DNA of 64,000 nucleotides from Dendrophyllia cribrosa (Eukaryota > Cnidaria > Anthozoa > Scleractinia > Dendrophylliidae): NCBI GenBank assembly GCA_024195265.1, contig JAJLRJ010000005.1, positions 48,153,394 to 48,217,393 on the forward strand, given 5' to 3'. Below, piece after piece: positions 33,601 to 45,218 of the stretch. A model generated the notes under the pieces. It saw nothing but the letters and a program-made list of their open reading frames with translations. It made no database searches and was not told the DNA's origin. The number at the start of each line of letters is the position of its first letter. The stretch's first letter is position 1. A program made the position numbers and the translations under genes.

Positions 33601-36600
33601 AATAAGTTTTGTATCATGATTAAACATTGTCTATATCGACTGACAGATTTTTGAGACATTAACACAACTTTATATTGATGTCTGAAAAGCAAGCAAAAGT
33701 ATCTGAGAATTGTGATACCATGTGGTACTGTTTATTATGCTTCCTCTTTGCAGTGAAAGGTTAAGTAAATAAATGAATGGATGACAATGTAACATAATAT
33801 GTACATTGTAATGTAAAGTGTAATGTACACTGTAGTCATAGTAAAATCATGTGACAGTGTTGTGGGATTTTGTATCTGTACTCTAGTTCATTTGTTCATT
33901 TGAATCAAACTCCTCTGACATACATGCTTATGTTTTTGCTTTCTCTTGTTAGTCTTGAGTCAAATCCTTTAGATGACGGACTCCCATGGGAGACTGCATT
34001 AACTCTGGGCTCTGTAAGTAAATGTTGTACATGTACCTATATTGTAAATAGTTTTTATGTAATCAGTAGGTTGATAATTTGTTTAACTGTGTTATTATTT
34101 GAATTTGTTTTTAGTTTGAATTTCATTTTCATTTTCTCATGTTCATTTTCATACATTATAATAGTCATCAGGTTTTAAGTGGATTTCAAATTTAATTTGG
34201 GCCCATGTTGCTTCCAATTTTGGCTTGATTTTGACTCAAATGCTAACAAAAAAAATCTTCCAGTAGTCAACTACAATACCTCTACAAACTTTAGAAGTTG
34301 TTAATACCCCTTTGGAACAAAGAAAAGATGCAGGAAACTATAATTTACAGTCAAACTACAGTTGTAGAAACAAACAGTTTACCATTTCAGTGCATTTTAA
34401 TCTACTGAAAGAATGTCAGATTGAGATTTGAATATAAATTTTGACTGTTCTGATTGACTTCCCTACTTGGACATTGGACTTTTAACCTGAAGTTTGAAAG
34501 TCAAAAACCTGATATCATCTTTCCAGTGTGACATGTTTCTCCACCATAAAATCTAAAGCTGAAAGCTGTTGTGGGGAGAGTGGGTTGGGTTGTTGACCTT
34601 CCACACGTACATGTACTTCCTTAACTCATTTGTGTTAGTGCATGTCCTTTTACGCTTTCTTGTTTGTTATTACCATTAGTCATTTCTTGTGTCTTTCTGA
34701 CCAAAGTTTATTTGTTTCAAGGTTCCACAAGTAACAACAAACAACATGTTCGATTTGTATAATGGACTGGGAATGGCTCCTTTGGTAAGTGAACTATACC
34801 TTGAAGTCAATAATAAGTTAATAATTTTTTAAATAATTATAACTCTTCTGAAATTTTTTGTAGTTTTAAAGCACAAATAATATTATTTTTAAGATTTGTA
34901 TCAGAGCTGTCATTAATGGCTGGCAACTGCAGTGATTGAAACTGACTTAAGGATGACAACCATGGAAGGCTATTTTGAGTTTTCTAACACCTGTTTTCCT
35001 TGTGTAGTCTGCAACCTCAAAGCTTAAAGATAGCCCTGTTACATGTACATGTTGCTGGTAAAATCCAGTCTCAGGTTAAATCATTATTCAATCTATGTGA
35101 AATGTATACCTAGTATTTATTCTAGATAAGCTAACCCTAACCCCAGCACAAAGCTAAGTTAAACCCCAGCTAACTCTGACACAAAGCTAACCATCACACC
35201 ACTGGCTTCATGTATCTTTGTGCTACAAGGAATGTGGGTTAGATTTATGCCAGGGTTGGTGTGGTTAGCTTTGTGCTGTTGGTGGCCATTAGCTTTGTGC
35301 TAGGGTTAGGGTTAGCTTACCTAGATTGAATACTCGGTACACATTTAACCTAGATCGAATACTGATTCAACCTGAGACCGGATTAATACATGCACAAGAA
35401 CTCTTAAAAGTACCCATTTCCTTTGAAAATTTATCCCTACATCATTGGGCAGGAAAAATGTTTTGATTATATACATGTACATTGTAGCTGTAAGCCCCTA
35501 ATTTTGTACAAAAATGTCCAGTCCTTTCCTTTTACTATCCTATGGAATGCTTTGTTATAATAAATAACTTTTTGTTGTTAACTTGCAGCTCCAAGCCCCA
35601 GCGCCTTCAACTAGTTGTCCGGCTGTTATAAAACAGGAGCCGCAGGGTGAGTAAAGGTTTTATCTTCCTGATTTATTTTGTTATATTTCCTGCTGTAAGT
35701 GATAAATCTAATTTTCTGTTTGAACACAGAGACGGTTATTAACAATATTCTTTTTCTCTGCTTTCAGACTTTGGAACTTCAGACTTTGCGAATTCAGGCC
35801 AACATTTTGTTAAAGACCGACAGAAGAAAGATAATCACAACATGAGTGAGTGTCTTATGAGCATTCTCAATTTTTACCATTAACAATTTTATTATTTGTA
35901 CCGCTCTAGAATGCCAAAGTATATAGTTTTGAGAGATTGTTTTGTTAATTTTCACATGGAAAAATGTAAAAAATAATGGCATTTTACATTATAAAAGTTA
36001 ACAATAATAAATAATAAAATTGTCACTTCTATAGCACACAAAATAATTACAAACTACATGTACAGCTGTGTTGTACATGTATCAGATTCACCATCTGCTT
36101 GAACCGACAATTGAGTAGCCTGTTTACATACCTAAATTAGTTATTGCAAGCTTCGGTGAGTGATTGTAGATCTGATACAACATAGGTGCGAATGTTGTAG
36201 ATTACTTATGAAATGAAAAATGAAATGCTAATTAAGTATACATCCACTAGAAGTTGTAACTAATTAGCATTTCATAGCTGTTCCGTATTAGGATTACAAG
36301 CCTTCATTAAGTTTTTATTTCTTTTGTATTTTCCTTGGAAATTATTAATGACTTTTTTAAATGGAAAAACAAGCCAAATGGTCACACTGACATAATTTGA
36401 TACCTTCCACAACACCTAAAAGTTAGAACCACCTTGCACAGCATAAAAAGTACTGCTCAATAACAAATGAAGTGCATGGTTTTAGTACTTTCAACACAAA
36501 TTGTAGCTCCTTTGTTTTCTTCATTAAAGCCTTCATGGTTTCATAACCAGTCCCTCAACTAACTATGCTTCCAGCTGATGCATTTATTTACTCTCTTTAT

Positions 36601-37918
36601 TTGTTTGCTGAACAGTGCATTGATATTGTAAGGAGAAGTTAGATGTTGATGGAGAGGATATGAATATGATCACAGCATCTTATGATTGATATTTTCTGTT
36701 TGCCACAGTTGAAAGAAGAAGAAGATTTAATATCAATGACAGAATCAAAGAGTTAGGAACACTTCTTCCAAGACAAGATTCGTAAGTAGTGTGTTTGCCT
36801 TCTTTATCAAAATTAGTTTTCTCACACACCACTGGTAGCCATGCCAAGCCAACCGCCGAAGCCTGACCTTTATTTTAAACTCCTAAAATTGTACACATAA
36901 TTATCATAACCCTGAAAAGCGGGGACAATAACAAAATAAAGGGGTGCACGGAATAAGGCCCTAAGTGACTTTTGATGTGACATCAAGTTCTCCCTGTGTT
37001 TCACAAAGGAATACAAGCTAATTTGGAATGAGAGTGTAGGAGTTCATCAGAAGTCACATAGGGCTTTTTTCCAGGCACCCCTATTACAAGGTTGCACATT
37101 ATATTTAAACTAAAATCTTAGGGTCGGTGGGTGGAAAGGTCAGTTATGGCGGATGCAACAAAAGAAACTGCCCGCCTTTCAGTTCACATGACCTATTTCC
37201 AGGCCACCAGTTGTATGTGAGAAAAACATTTTCCACTTATTTTGTTGTACTCAGCCAGTGAAAAATTAATCTTCTTGTTTGCTACATAGCTTACATAAAG
37301 CAAAGTTTTGTGAAGATTATTCAACTAATTTAATAAGTTGCTCTTTTTTATCAGTAGCGATGTACGGCAAAACAAGGGAACCATTTTGAAGGCTTCTGTG
37401 GATTACATAAAAAGGTTGAAAAGAGAACAAGATCGCATAAGACAAGTAGAAGAGGCAAAAAGAAACACGGAGGAACTTAACCGAAGACTTTTACTCCGTG
37501 TTCAGGTGGGTTTGAAATTATTATGTACCTGATTTATATGAGCTGCAAATCAGCCTGACTTGTTTTTTATCAACTTAGAATTTTATTGCATAGCTTTCAA
37601 AACTAATTTAAATAGAAGTATAAATTAATATTCCTTTTTTTTTTTAATCGTCAGGAGCTTGAGATGCATGCTCGTGCTCATGGAATTCCTACAACACCTT
37701 TAACATCAGACACGACGACAGCACTGTTGTCTACAATACTAACTACGCAATCATCTGGCGAGGCTCTAAAAATAAAACAAGAGCCTGTGGACAATAGTGG
37801 TTGCCTAGCAACAACATGCCAACAAGAGATCCTAGAACCCATGGAAGACTATTCATTACCGTCATCAAGTAACCCCAGTCCCCGCTCTAGTACCATGGAT
37901 GACGACATGACAGATTGA
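27619..37918 (+). CDS. MITF: MiT/TFE family bHLH-leucine zipper transcription factor, eleven exons
   Basis: Coding exons: 27619-27728, 31224-31470, 32426-32680, 33053-33081, 33953-34013, 34722-34784, 35589-35646, 35768-35845, 36709-36781, 37355-37505 and 37655-37918. All junctions are GT/AG with matching phases; 462 aa. The family controls lysosome, autophagy and cell-lineage genes by binding CACGTG-type sites. Seen: an acidic N-terminus ending [10 protein letters not shown], like the exon-1B part of vertebrate MITF-A/TFE3; a Gln-rich helix (60-85); [21 protein letters not shown] (124-144); SPMAVM with Ser190 at the ERK-site position; AD1 core DDIISLES (210-217); IKQE SUMO motifs at Lys270 and Lys416; basic region [26 protein letters not shown] (292-317); loop and helix 2 to about 350; a short zipper (350-385); and a Ser-rich acidic tail. 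Exon 4 is only 29 nt. The start ATG is the first in frame and gives the family N-terminus. Everything appears intact. Confidence 0.95.
29196..29540. mobile_element. About 345-bp MITE in MITF intron 1
   Basis: The left end GGGAAGTGGTCATAACAAG and the right end, the inverse of GGGAAATGGTCAAAACTAT, are diverged inverted copies; both continue into GGACCCACC. No coding sequence. Confidence 0.5.
30145..30272 (+). repeat. 64-bp tandem duplication in MITF intron 1
   Basis: Two adjacent copies of a 64-bp unit beginning AACTTCCTGTTAATTG, virtually identical, so probably a recent duplication. Confidence 0.8.
31560..31640 (-). repeat. Dispersed repeat with TGACCATTCAAATGAAA core, copy 1
   Basis: Inverted copy of the family also seen at about 33170-33440, 40380-40515, 52940-53110 and 58350-58530. 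Shared order: TCCTATAGTGTGACCATTCAAATGAAACC, then CAGTACTTTTGCATGGTACCA-like words. Confidence 0.6.
33170..33440 (+). repeat. Dispersed repeat with TGACCATTCAAATGAAA core, tandem copies
   Basis: Two to three diverged units in tandem within MITF intron 4, each with GTCTGTGGATGAAAT and TGTGACCATTCAAATGAAA words. Confidence 0.55.
33442..33610. mobile_element. About 165-bp palindromic MITE in MITF intron 4
   Basis: The ends are inverted (ATTTCAATTTTGAAGC with its inverse around 33590-33605), and the middle contains paired GAGAAAATATATTCTGTATTGGG-type arms. No coding sequence. Confidence 0.6.
35062..35385. mobile_element. 324-bp MITE in MITF intron 6
   Basis: Long diverged inverted arms: AATCCAGTCTCAGGTTRAAT at the left and its inverse at the right, continuing into TAAGCTAACCCTAACCC on both sides. 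The arms cover most of the element. Confidence 0.7.
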
Positions 37919-38922
37919 GCTGCGATGATAACTTCTTAGTCAATTGCTTGGCATCGTTGTCAGGAAAGCCTTGGGTGCAATTTTGAGATGGGCCCTGATC
38001 TGTTTTCAGTAGTGGACCTCTTAGTTTGAACCCTCAGGGATGGGCCGCCTTAAGTCCAGGTATGACAAGGACATTCGCATTCCAACGTTCAAGTTATCTG
38101 CGTCAAACACTGCCAACAGGCCGGTATATTCAGGAAAGCTAAGAGCTGGCTGCTGGGAAATTTCACCAGCTGTAGGTCAGAAAACTTTTTTGTCTGAGAT
38201 TTCATAAGCAGCAAACATAGGGAAACAGAGGGACATTTTGAACACATAGCCTAAAAATGCTGATTGGGCTTACTAATGAGCCTGTTGAGTTTTTTTAGCC
38301 ACACCTACATGCTTAACTAAACAGATGAGAGTTTTAAGTGGTCCAAGAGAATTCAGGGATAGAAATAAGGATGTGTATTTCTGCTTCATGTCGACTAACA
38401 ATACAGTTACAGTACTTATAGAACTGTATGAAAATGTTCTAGATTCAGGATCATAACATGATAAATGTGTGGCATTCATAGTCATAATATCACAAGACAG
38501 AAGGGTGTGTCTTTTGCTATGTTGTCCAAGTTTGGGAGTAGTTTTCAGTTCTTTCCAACCGTTGTTTGTCTTGCGCTTTGAAAACATACATGTACATGTG
38601 CATTTGCTATTTCCACTTTGTGCCATGGGCTTTCTTATATTCTCTCAAATAACTGTACATAATTGCATCAAATGCAGTAAAGATAATTTAATTTTGATTT
38701 CTGCACTACAAAGGTCAAGTGAACCACTCCCAGGGAGGCAGGTTCCTTTTGTGGCTATTTTAGGCCCTGTTCATTTGCCCAGACACTATCATTCAACCTT
38801 TTTTTCTTTTTATAGGCTTTGATAAGGGAGAATTTTCTTTTGTAACCCATTTCACCATTGATTGTGCCACCATTCCAATTCACCAAGTATGAACTGGGCT
38901 TTAGGAGTGGGCCCTCTGTTTA

Positions 38923-39237
38923 TACAGTCATTTGATTAAACGTTGTCATAGATCAGTCTCATCCCTATGCGACCAGACCGAAAAGGATTATGGAGAGAAA
39001 TCAATTCACATTCAACAACTGCACATTATCAAAATACAGAACGTCCTTAACGGAATATGTATCGAAGCGACTCTTGTTGTCTTTGTGTAACACGTGAAGA
39101 CAAACGTGAATTTTGTTCTCCATTGTAAACGCGATAGAGAATAATTATTCCTGCATTTTAATTCACCCATACTCCCTTTCGGTCTGGTCACATAGGGGTA
39201 AGACCGATCAATGACAACGTTTAATCAAAGGACTGTA
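38923..39237. mobile_element. TA-flanked MITE (CAGTC ends), 315 bp
   Basis: TA, then CAGTCATTTGATTAAACG; the right side is the inverse (CGTTTAATCAAAGGACTG, TA). Arms of about 60 bp include CGACCAGACCGAAA. A mariner-type TA duplication is likely. Confidence 0.7.
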
Positions 39238-39300
39238 TGCAATACCATTTCTGTACTTTCATATACAGATACATGTAAGCCATTTATGATACAAATTGGC

Positions 39301-39306
39301 AATAAA
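39301..39306 (+). terminator. Poly(A) signal candidate (AATAAA)
   Basis: The first clear AATAAA after the MITF stop codon. Confidence 0.4.
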
Positions 39307-39822
39307 TGTTTCATTGATGGTTTTTGGGTAGGAATTTAAATGTATATGTTAATACATGTAAGTGTGATGAATTCTTAAATTCTCTTAAAGGAAACATCTG
39401 TTGTTTTGAATTGAATCATTACCACAAAATTGTCCCAAACAGAGTTATAAAAAAGATACAAAGGGTAGTTTCAGGGTAGTTTCTAAAGAAACTAAGATAC
39501 TCTGTTGGTGGGAAAATTAAATCTTAAATTTGGTATTAGCTGAGCCGATTGGTTAGTAAATTGGCCATTAAAAAAAGGCTGTGATGAAGAGATAACACTC
39601 AAAAAACAGCAGCTTCTGAATGACGCTTTGTTTAACGGCTCGTATGCGGTTTTTGATGACCATCTCTTAATTGTGGCCAATTTAGTAAGTTATCTTGGTT
39701 GATATATAAAATGTTCCAAAAGCAGTATGGAGAAATTTTATTCTTATCATTAGATTAAAGGGTTCATCAAACACTATGTTATAGGTGCTTTGTATGGATG
39801 CAAGTGACAGGCCATTTTGTTT

Positions 39823-39963
39823 TGTATATGTTGTGGTGCAATTTTGTCCTTGGTGCAAATTTTATTTTCCTTTTTTTTTTGGTATGGAAATGTATGATAA
39901 TGAGTTTTGAACAAAGGAAAATAAAATTTGCACCAAGGACAAAATTGCACCACAACATATACA
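39823..39963. repeat. Perfect inverted repeat, 51-bp arms, 39-nt loop
   Basis: Arms 39823-39873 and 39913-39963 are exact reverse complements. The loop starts with a T run. A transcript of either strand would form a long perfect hairpin. No TA or TTAA flanks were seen. Confidence 0.85.
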
Positions 39964-40115
39964 TGTATGCGAGGTTCAATTTGGTATTCCTGTGTGTTAA
40001 GAAAGTACATTTGTCAGTTTGTGATCCAGAAGTTTAAAAATATCAACTAATAAATTGAAGTAGAGAAAACTGTATATTGAAGCTCTGCTTTTACATTATG
40101 AAGTGCTAATAGGAC

Positions 40116-40121
40116 AATAAA
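40116..40121 (+). terminator. Poly(A) signal candidate (AATAAA), distal
   Basis: Alternative distal signal for the MITF transcript; weak evidence. Confidence 0.25.
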
Positions 40122-40283
40122 GTAAAAAACGTATATTTTAAAAGCATTTTTATATTCCATTACATGACATCACCCACAATAATTAGTATGCATTTTAGAG
40201 TTAGATTTGTGTGATGTGCGGTGGCTTATTTGGTCTAATTATTCCGTCGTCCTTGTAAGGCTTCCGATCATTTAAAATGACAA

Positions 40284-40315
<32 letters not shown>

Positions 40316-40379
40316 GATGTGTTGTATTTTACTTTCTTGGATGGTGTCAATTTATTAAATATGTACCTTAATCCTTTAA

Positions 40380-40515
40380 CTCTCAGAGTCAATGGGAGTC
40401 AGTTGACGAAATCCTATGGTGTGACCATTCAAATGAAACCCCTTTGGTAGTATTTTGCATGGTGCCATTTGTTTTTCAATATTAATTTTTACAAAATAAA
40501 TTTTGGGATTTTTCT
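40380..40515 (+). repeat. Dispersed repeat with TGACCATTCAAATGAAA core, copy
   Basis: It contains TCCTATGGTGTGACCATTC followed by AAATGAAACC and TTTTGCATGGTGCCATTTG, as in the copy near 52950-53030. Confidence 0.65.
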
Positions 40516-41480
40516 TGAATTTTGATGGCACTCTTGGGAATTAAGGTTGATGATTTAACCATTTCAATCTCCATCGGAGGCTTTTACGATAGTCTCTTCA
40601 CAGGTTGCTCTTTGGGTTGAGGAAAGCCTAGACGAGAGACCGCTTAAAAGGACAAGTATTCGACTGACTAGGGAGGGGGGCGGGAGAAGAGAAAAAAAGG
40701 AAAGCATCCTCTCCCCCCCCCCCCCCTTTTTTTTTGTCACTTTACCCCAGACCCTAGAGTTGCCTGGGACAGGGCTGATATGAATTTTAAGTAAAAACTT
40801 TACGTCGAGATGCTAGGCAAGAGAATGTTTAATCAAATTTTACTGGCGTACATGCCTGTCCAGAAAACAATTTGTCGAGGAAAAAGAAAAACCTTTTTGA
40901 TATAATATTATTTCTTGTGTATAGAGGTTTTGCATCTACAATGCTATGACGTCACTGATAATGTTAATTAATTATTCGCGCGCTGCAAGAGCTTTGGCGG
41001 AAAATTGAGACTTTGGGTCCTTTCGATGCAAGAGATTTATTTGCGGCGTCTTTCCTTTACCTTAAAATATTATAAAAGCTCAATTTTTTAGTGAATGAGT
41101 TAAGACTAGATAAGAAGGTTGCTTAGAAGTTGTAGTACAATTCTCTGAGCTCATGAGCCCTTAAAGCGAAAGATTTCGGAGCTTGTCTACTGACCCCGGG
41201 CATTTGCACAGCTCTTTTGCCGATTCAAACCCTGGGGTATTAACAAGGAAAAAAATATATATAGGATTTATAAAATTGTCGTTGTTATAAAACTCCGCAA
41301 ACACAACAACAACAGAGAAAACAAGAATCGTGGGGGACAGCGGGACACACACAGTATATGCTGAGTAAACTTTATTGTTCATTACAGAGCCCTACAAATT
41401 ATATAGTTCAAGTTTATTGCCCTATATTAAAAACAGTTACAGTACAATATAAAATTTAGTAGCAAGGAACCCAAAAGAAA
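40516..41480. other. Intergenic spacer
   Basis: No gene. It has a C/T homopolymer pair at about 40709-40736 (C run then T run). Confidence 0.4.
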
Positions 41481-41488
41481 CCACTGGG

Positions 41489-41814
41489 CCCGGGGGGGAC
41501 TCCCATATTAAAATGACGGGGGTGCTCGTCGTACCTTTTAGGGGTCAAAATTTGTACATTGGTACCTCTTAGGGTGCTAAAATTCAAAATGACCCCCGTT
41601 GGAATTATCGCGGTACCTTTTAGGGTATTAAGCCCAGAATATGACATGTGTTGATTACGAATTGGTACCTCTTGGGGGTAAAAATTCATTTGAGCCACGC
41701 CCATCAAACAACCGTGATTCTGTTACCTTTTTGGGTGCTTTTCGAAAATCTCCGACGAGCACCCCCGTCATTTTTATATGGGAGTCCCCCCCCCCCCCCC
41801 CCAATCTCCCCGGG
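41489..41814. mobile_element. CCCGGGG-ended MITE, copy 2, 8-bp target duplication
   Basis: Same family and nearly the same length as 17208-17524. CCACTGGG is repeated directly at 41481-41488 and 41815-41822, marking the target site. The right end carries a 16-C run. Confidence 0.78.
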
Positions 41815-41823
41815 CCACTGGGC

Positions 41824-43493
41824 TTAAAAATAAATAGGCTCCCTCAATATATTATAATCAACGAATTATTAAAAGACTAACGTCAGATCAATGGCAAAGC
41901 TCTGACTAACATAAACATTTATTTATATATTATATATAGTTAGGCTAAAAACGCAAAGTGGAAAGGAAAAGCAAAGAAAACAAATGTTTACGATAAGAGG
42001 AATGCTTTCAGTTTAGAGGTAAAAGAGGCGATGCTTGATTTTGAATTTAAAAGCTAAGAGAATTAAAGAATTTAGGACCTTGCAAACAGATCGAAAACTT
42101 TCTTATATTTTTTCTGCAATAAGGTAAGTAAAAGAGCCCCGAACCGCTTCTAGTGTCATAAGAATGCACATGGTTTGTCATTAAAAACATATTATTGAAA
42201 CTATTCAGGAATTACGCCGGCTTTATGTAGATACATAAATTTTCCTATCTGAAGTTTATACTGATCTCAAGATTCAAAATTCCTAAATTTTTAAATAAAC
42301 TGTCAGTGTTTACTGTTAGCATATATAAACTAAGAAAAGCTTACCGGATACGTTATGGTGAAAACCCTTACGAGTAAACGGAAAAAAAGGTAAAACGCGT
42401 TTTTAAAACTCTTCGTGTTCTGAGTAAATACCTTGACATGTAACTAGCTTTAGTCTATACTGATAAAACCGATAATAACAAAGAAGTTTATTATTCCGTA
42501 GCATGGCTAATACTCTACTGTCTTCTATCTTAAGTTAACGCCATGAATTAAAATCAGTTTTGCAAATTTTATTTACTATTAATCATTAAAGAATGCTCTA
42601 CAAAGTGTTTTATCCTTTTATGAAAATCATAAATTATACCCGTCTGTGCATAGACCCTATTCATAAATGGCGGCCGATTTTAATATTCTTAGACACGAGT
42701 ATTCAGGAAAATTGACCACTCGTAGTTCCTCGAAGTCCCTCCTAGTACAAAACTACATCCGGGACCTGCGGCCGTCTTTTCCCGCCTTAAAATTTCCCGC
42801 GCGCTCCTTGGCCTGGCACCCGCGTCCAGCGCACGGGAAAAATTTGGATTTTTGGCTTCAAGATGATTTCAGCAGCTGATTTCAGCCGGTTTAGTTTTCA
42901 AGATAAGCAGCTTTTTCTGTCTGTTTTCGCCGTTTCTAATCAAAGATAGCATTCACTATTGGTAAAAATCTACGCTAGTGAAAGCTGAAACGTTTGGAGC
43001 AGAAATAGGGACGGTTGCGGACTCGAGGACTTCGGTAACCTGGCAAAGTATTCTTTCATTCACCAAACTTTCATCACCGCCCACAGAGGAAAATACGCTC
43101 ATTGGCAAGTGAAAAAAAAGGTAAATTAACAAATGATTTGAAGGTTTACTTTATAAAATTGTCTGTAAGTTAATCAAAGGACACTAAAATCTATCCCTAC
43201 CTAAGGTTTTATAAGAAAGCGCAACAGTTCGCGATCAAGTTTGTGCTTAGAGTTTATGCGGAAAGAGAAATGGCGAAGATTATGAACCTTCCCTGTCAGA
43301 GGGTTTTTGCAAATTGTCGATCGAGTTAAAAAAAAGGATACAAATTTAATTTCCTTTCTTAACGACAATTCTGTGAGCTCAAGAAATCCTTAAAAAGCAG
43401 TAAAGGCAACCTGCAGCCGAGAAGAGCTGATGCATGCACTGACCTGACTAACAGATCAAGAAATAGAGGCCGAGTTTTACCGGTGTGCTTTAA
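41824..43493. other. Intergenic spacer
   Basis: AT-rich. A G+C-richer patch at about 42660-42900 looks like a possible promoter or decayed exon, but nothing is recognised. Confidence 0.35.
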
Positions 43494-43827
43494 GGCCTGT
43501 TTACATGATGCGATTTTTGATGCGATTTTTGTCGCGCTCTCCAATGCAATTTTTGCCGCAAGCGTAAACTAGCGGCGATTTCCTGTGCCATTCGGGTGCG
43601 ACATTTGCTGTGATTTCCCAAAAATCGCCGCCAAGATGCATCAGGTTTCGAACATGTTCGAAACTTCAGCGACATTGCGCGATAAATCGCTCCCAAATCG
43701 CAGTGAAATTGCCAAATGGTTTACACATAACACGCGATTTGAAGATACAACTTGTGCGCGACAAAAATCTGATTGCACCGAAAAGTGCGACAAAAATTGC
43801 ACAAAAAATCACCTGTGTAAACGGGCC
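43494..43827. mobile_element. 334-bp MITE (GGCCYGTTTACA ends) with CGATTTTTG words
   Basis: The left end GGCCTGTTTACATG is the inverse of the right end TGTGTAAACGGGCC. The interior repeats GCGATTTTTG and its complement. No coding sequence. Confidence 0.65.
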
Positions 43828-44094
43828 AAATTTAATCTTCGCGTCGTCGCGTAGGGAACTTAAGCAACCACGACGGCGACGGCAGCGAAAACGGCACAAA
43901 ACAATAGGTTTAATGAGCGAAAACAATGCTTATGCGCGTGCGTTTTACATTTTGGTACATTTCTTTCCCGTTCCCTTCAAGACAACAAGGTCAAGTGATC
44001 AAATTACAGCTGGTTTCGTGGAGAACTTGGACACACACGACGTTAATTTTCCTTTCTCTATGTGGACCAACGAAATCTTTCTCGTATTCAATTC

Positions 44095-44120
44095 ATCATC
44101 ATCATCATCATCATCATCAT
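44095..44120 (+). repeat. (ATC)n microsatellite
   Basis: About nine uninterrupted ATC/CAT units. Confidence 0.85.
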
Positions 44121-45218
44121 AAATACTATATTATATTATTATATTGTATATTCAGTTTGGTATAATATTATTTTATTATCATTATTAGTATTATTTATAT
44201 TGACTATTATTACTACACGTTATTATTACGTCCACCAGTAACTTGAGACATGAGCATATACAGCTTGAGTCATTTAACCACTTGTATAACGTTTTTAAAG
44301 TTTTTATCATTTATAATGCTAGCCCCTGAAGAAGCTTTGTTTTTCAAAGCGAAATATTGGGCACTATTATATTCCACTTATTTTATTTTATTTTATTTGC
44401 TTCTGCTTTTGTTTTTCTGCCGTAAGGATCAGTTTGCCGTTTCTATTTTTTTTACTTCAAGTATTGATACTGATCTAGGTCTGGAAACCCAGATCCGGCC
44501 ATTCTCAACGGTTTGTTGCAGTGATCGTACATTCTCTGTTTCTTTTTATATGAGTCATTTTAGTCACTGATTCTAAATGATCGCTCACTCTGAACTGCCT
44601 CCTCTCCCCGTCTCATGCCCTTTGTTTGAGGGCTTGTCCTTGACCTTTTTCTGTCTCTGGGTCGGTGGAAGACCGTCCGTACGAATTAAGCTCCTGAACA
44701 ACTTAGTCACATTAGAAAAATTAAACAAATTAGAACAACTGCAAAGTAGTTTAAACGTTTTCCTTAGCGTTGCTGTTGTCGTTGTTTAAGCTCCCTAATA
44801 ACCACAAGTAGTGTTCGTCGGATATCACGTGACTTCCACCAACCGTCTTAAAGGGTTGCTTAGTTTCCTTCTCAAGTTTCAAATAGTCCGTTTACTGTTG
44901 CTTTTTGCGTCTAATATTTCATAATAAGCTATGGACTGCTGTAATCGCCTTGCGTATAAAACATGTCCTTTTATTCTAGTGACTTCAATGAAAGGCTATC
45001 GCGCCCGGCGCAAGGTACCACAAGCATGTCCCTAGGTATCTTTTGCTCCACAGTTCTTAAATCCTGCGGACACCGACGTTAATGATGGGCTAACGAGCCA
45101 CAACCAACAAATCTTACTTTACTTTATTTACCAGCGACATTTCCTAAATTTTGAATAGTGATTTCTTTCATTACATTAGTGGACTCTCTAAGTTTCCATA
45201 CATGACGTACCTCTCTGG
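44121..45218. other. Spacer downstream of the amine oxidase-like gene
   Basis: No gene. It includes the CTGAAGA-stem-GAAA hairpin at 44326-44354 and the probable poly(A) signal of the minus-strand gene. Confidence 0.4.
45123..45128 (-). terminator. Poly(A) signal (AATAAA) of the amine oxidase-like gene
   Basis: AATAAA on the minus strand, 91-96 nt downstream of the stop codon. Confidence 0.5.

Larger units (their letters stand above)
37919..40140 (+). other. Probable MITF 3' UTR and downstream sequence
   Basis: No further coding sequence. The first AATAAA hexamer is at 39301-39306 and another is at 40116-40121, so the 3' UTR may be about 1.4 or 2.2 kb. It would then include the TA-flanked element at 38923-39237 and, in the longer case, the perfect hairpin at 39823-39963. 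Transcript data would be needed to place the end. Confidence 0.45.

Noticed and set aside
43585..44122. 89-aa and 170-aa open frames
   Set aside because: They run through a MITE and an ATC microsatellite.
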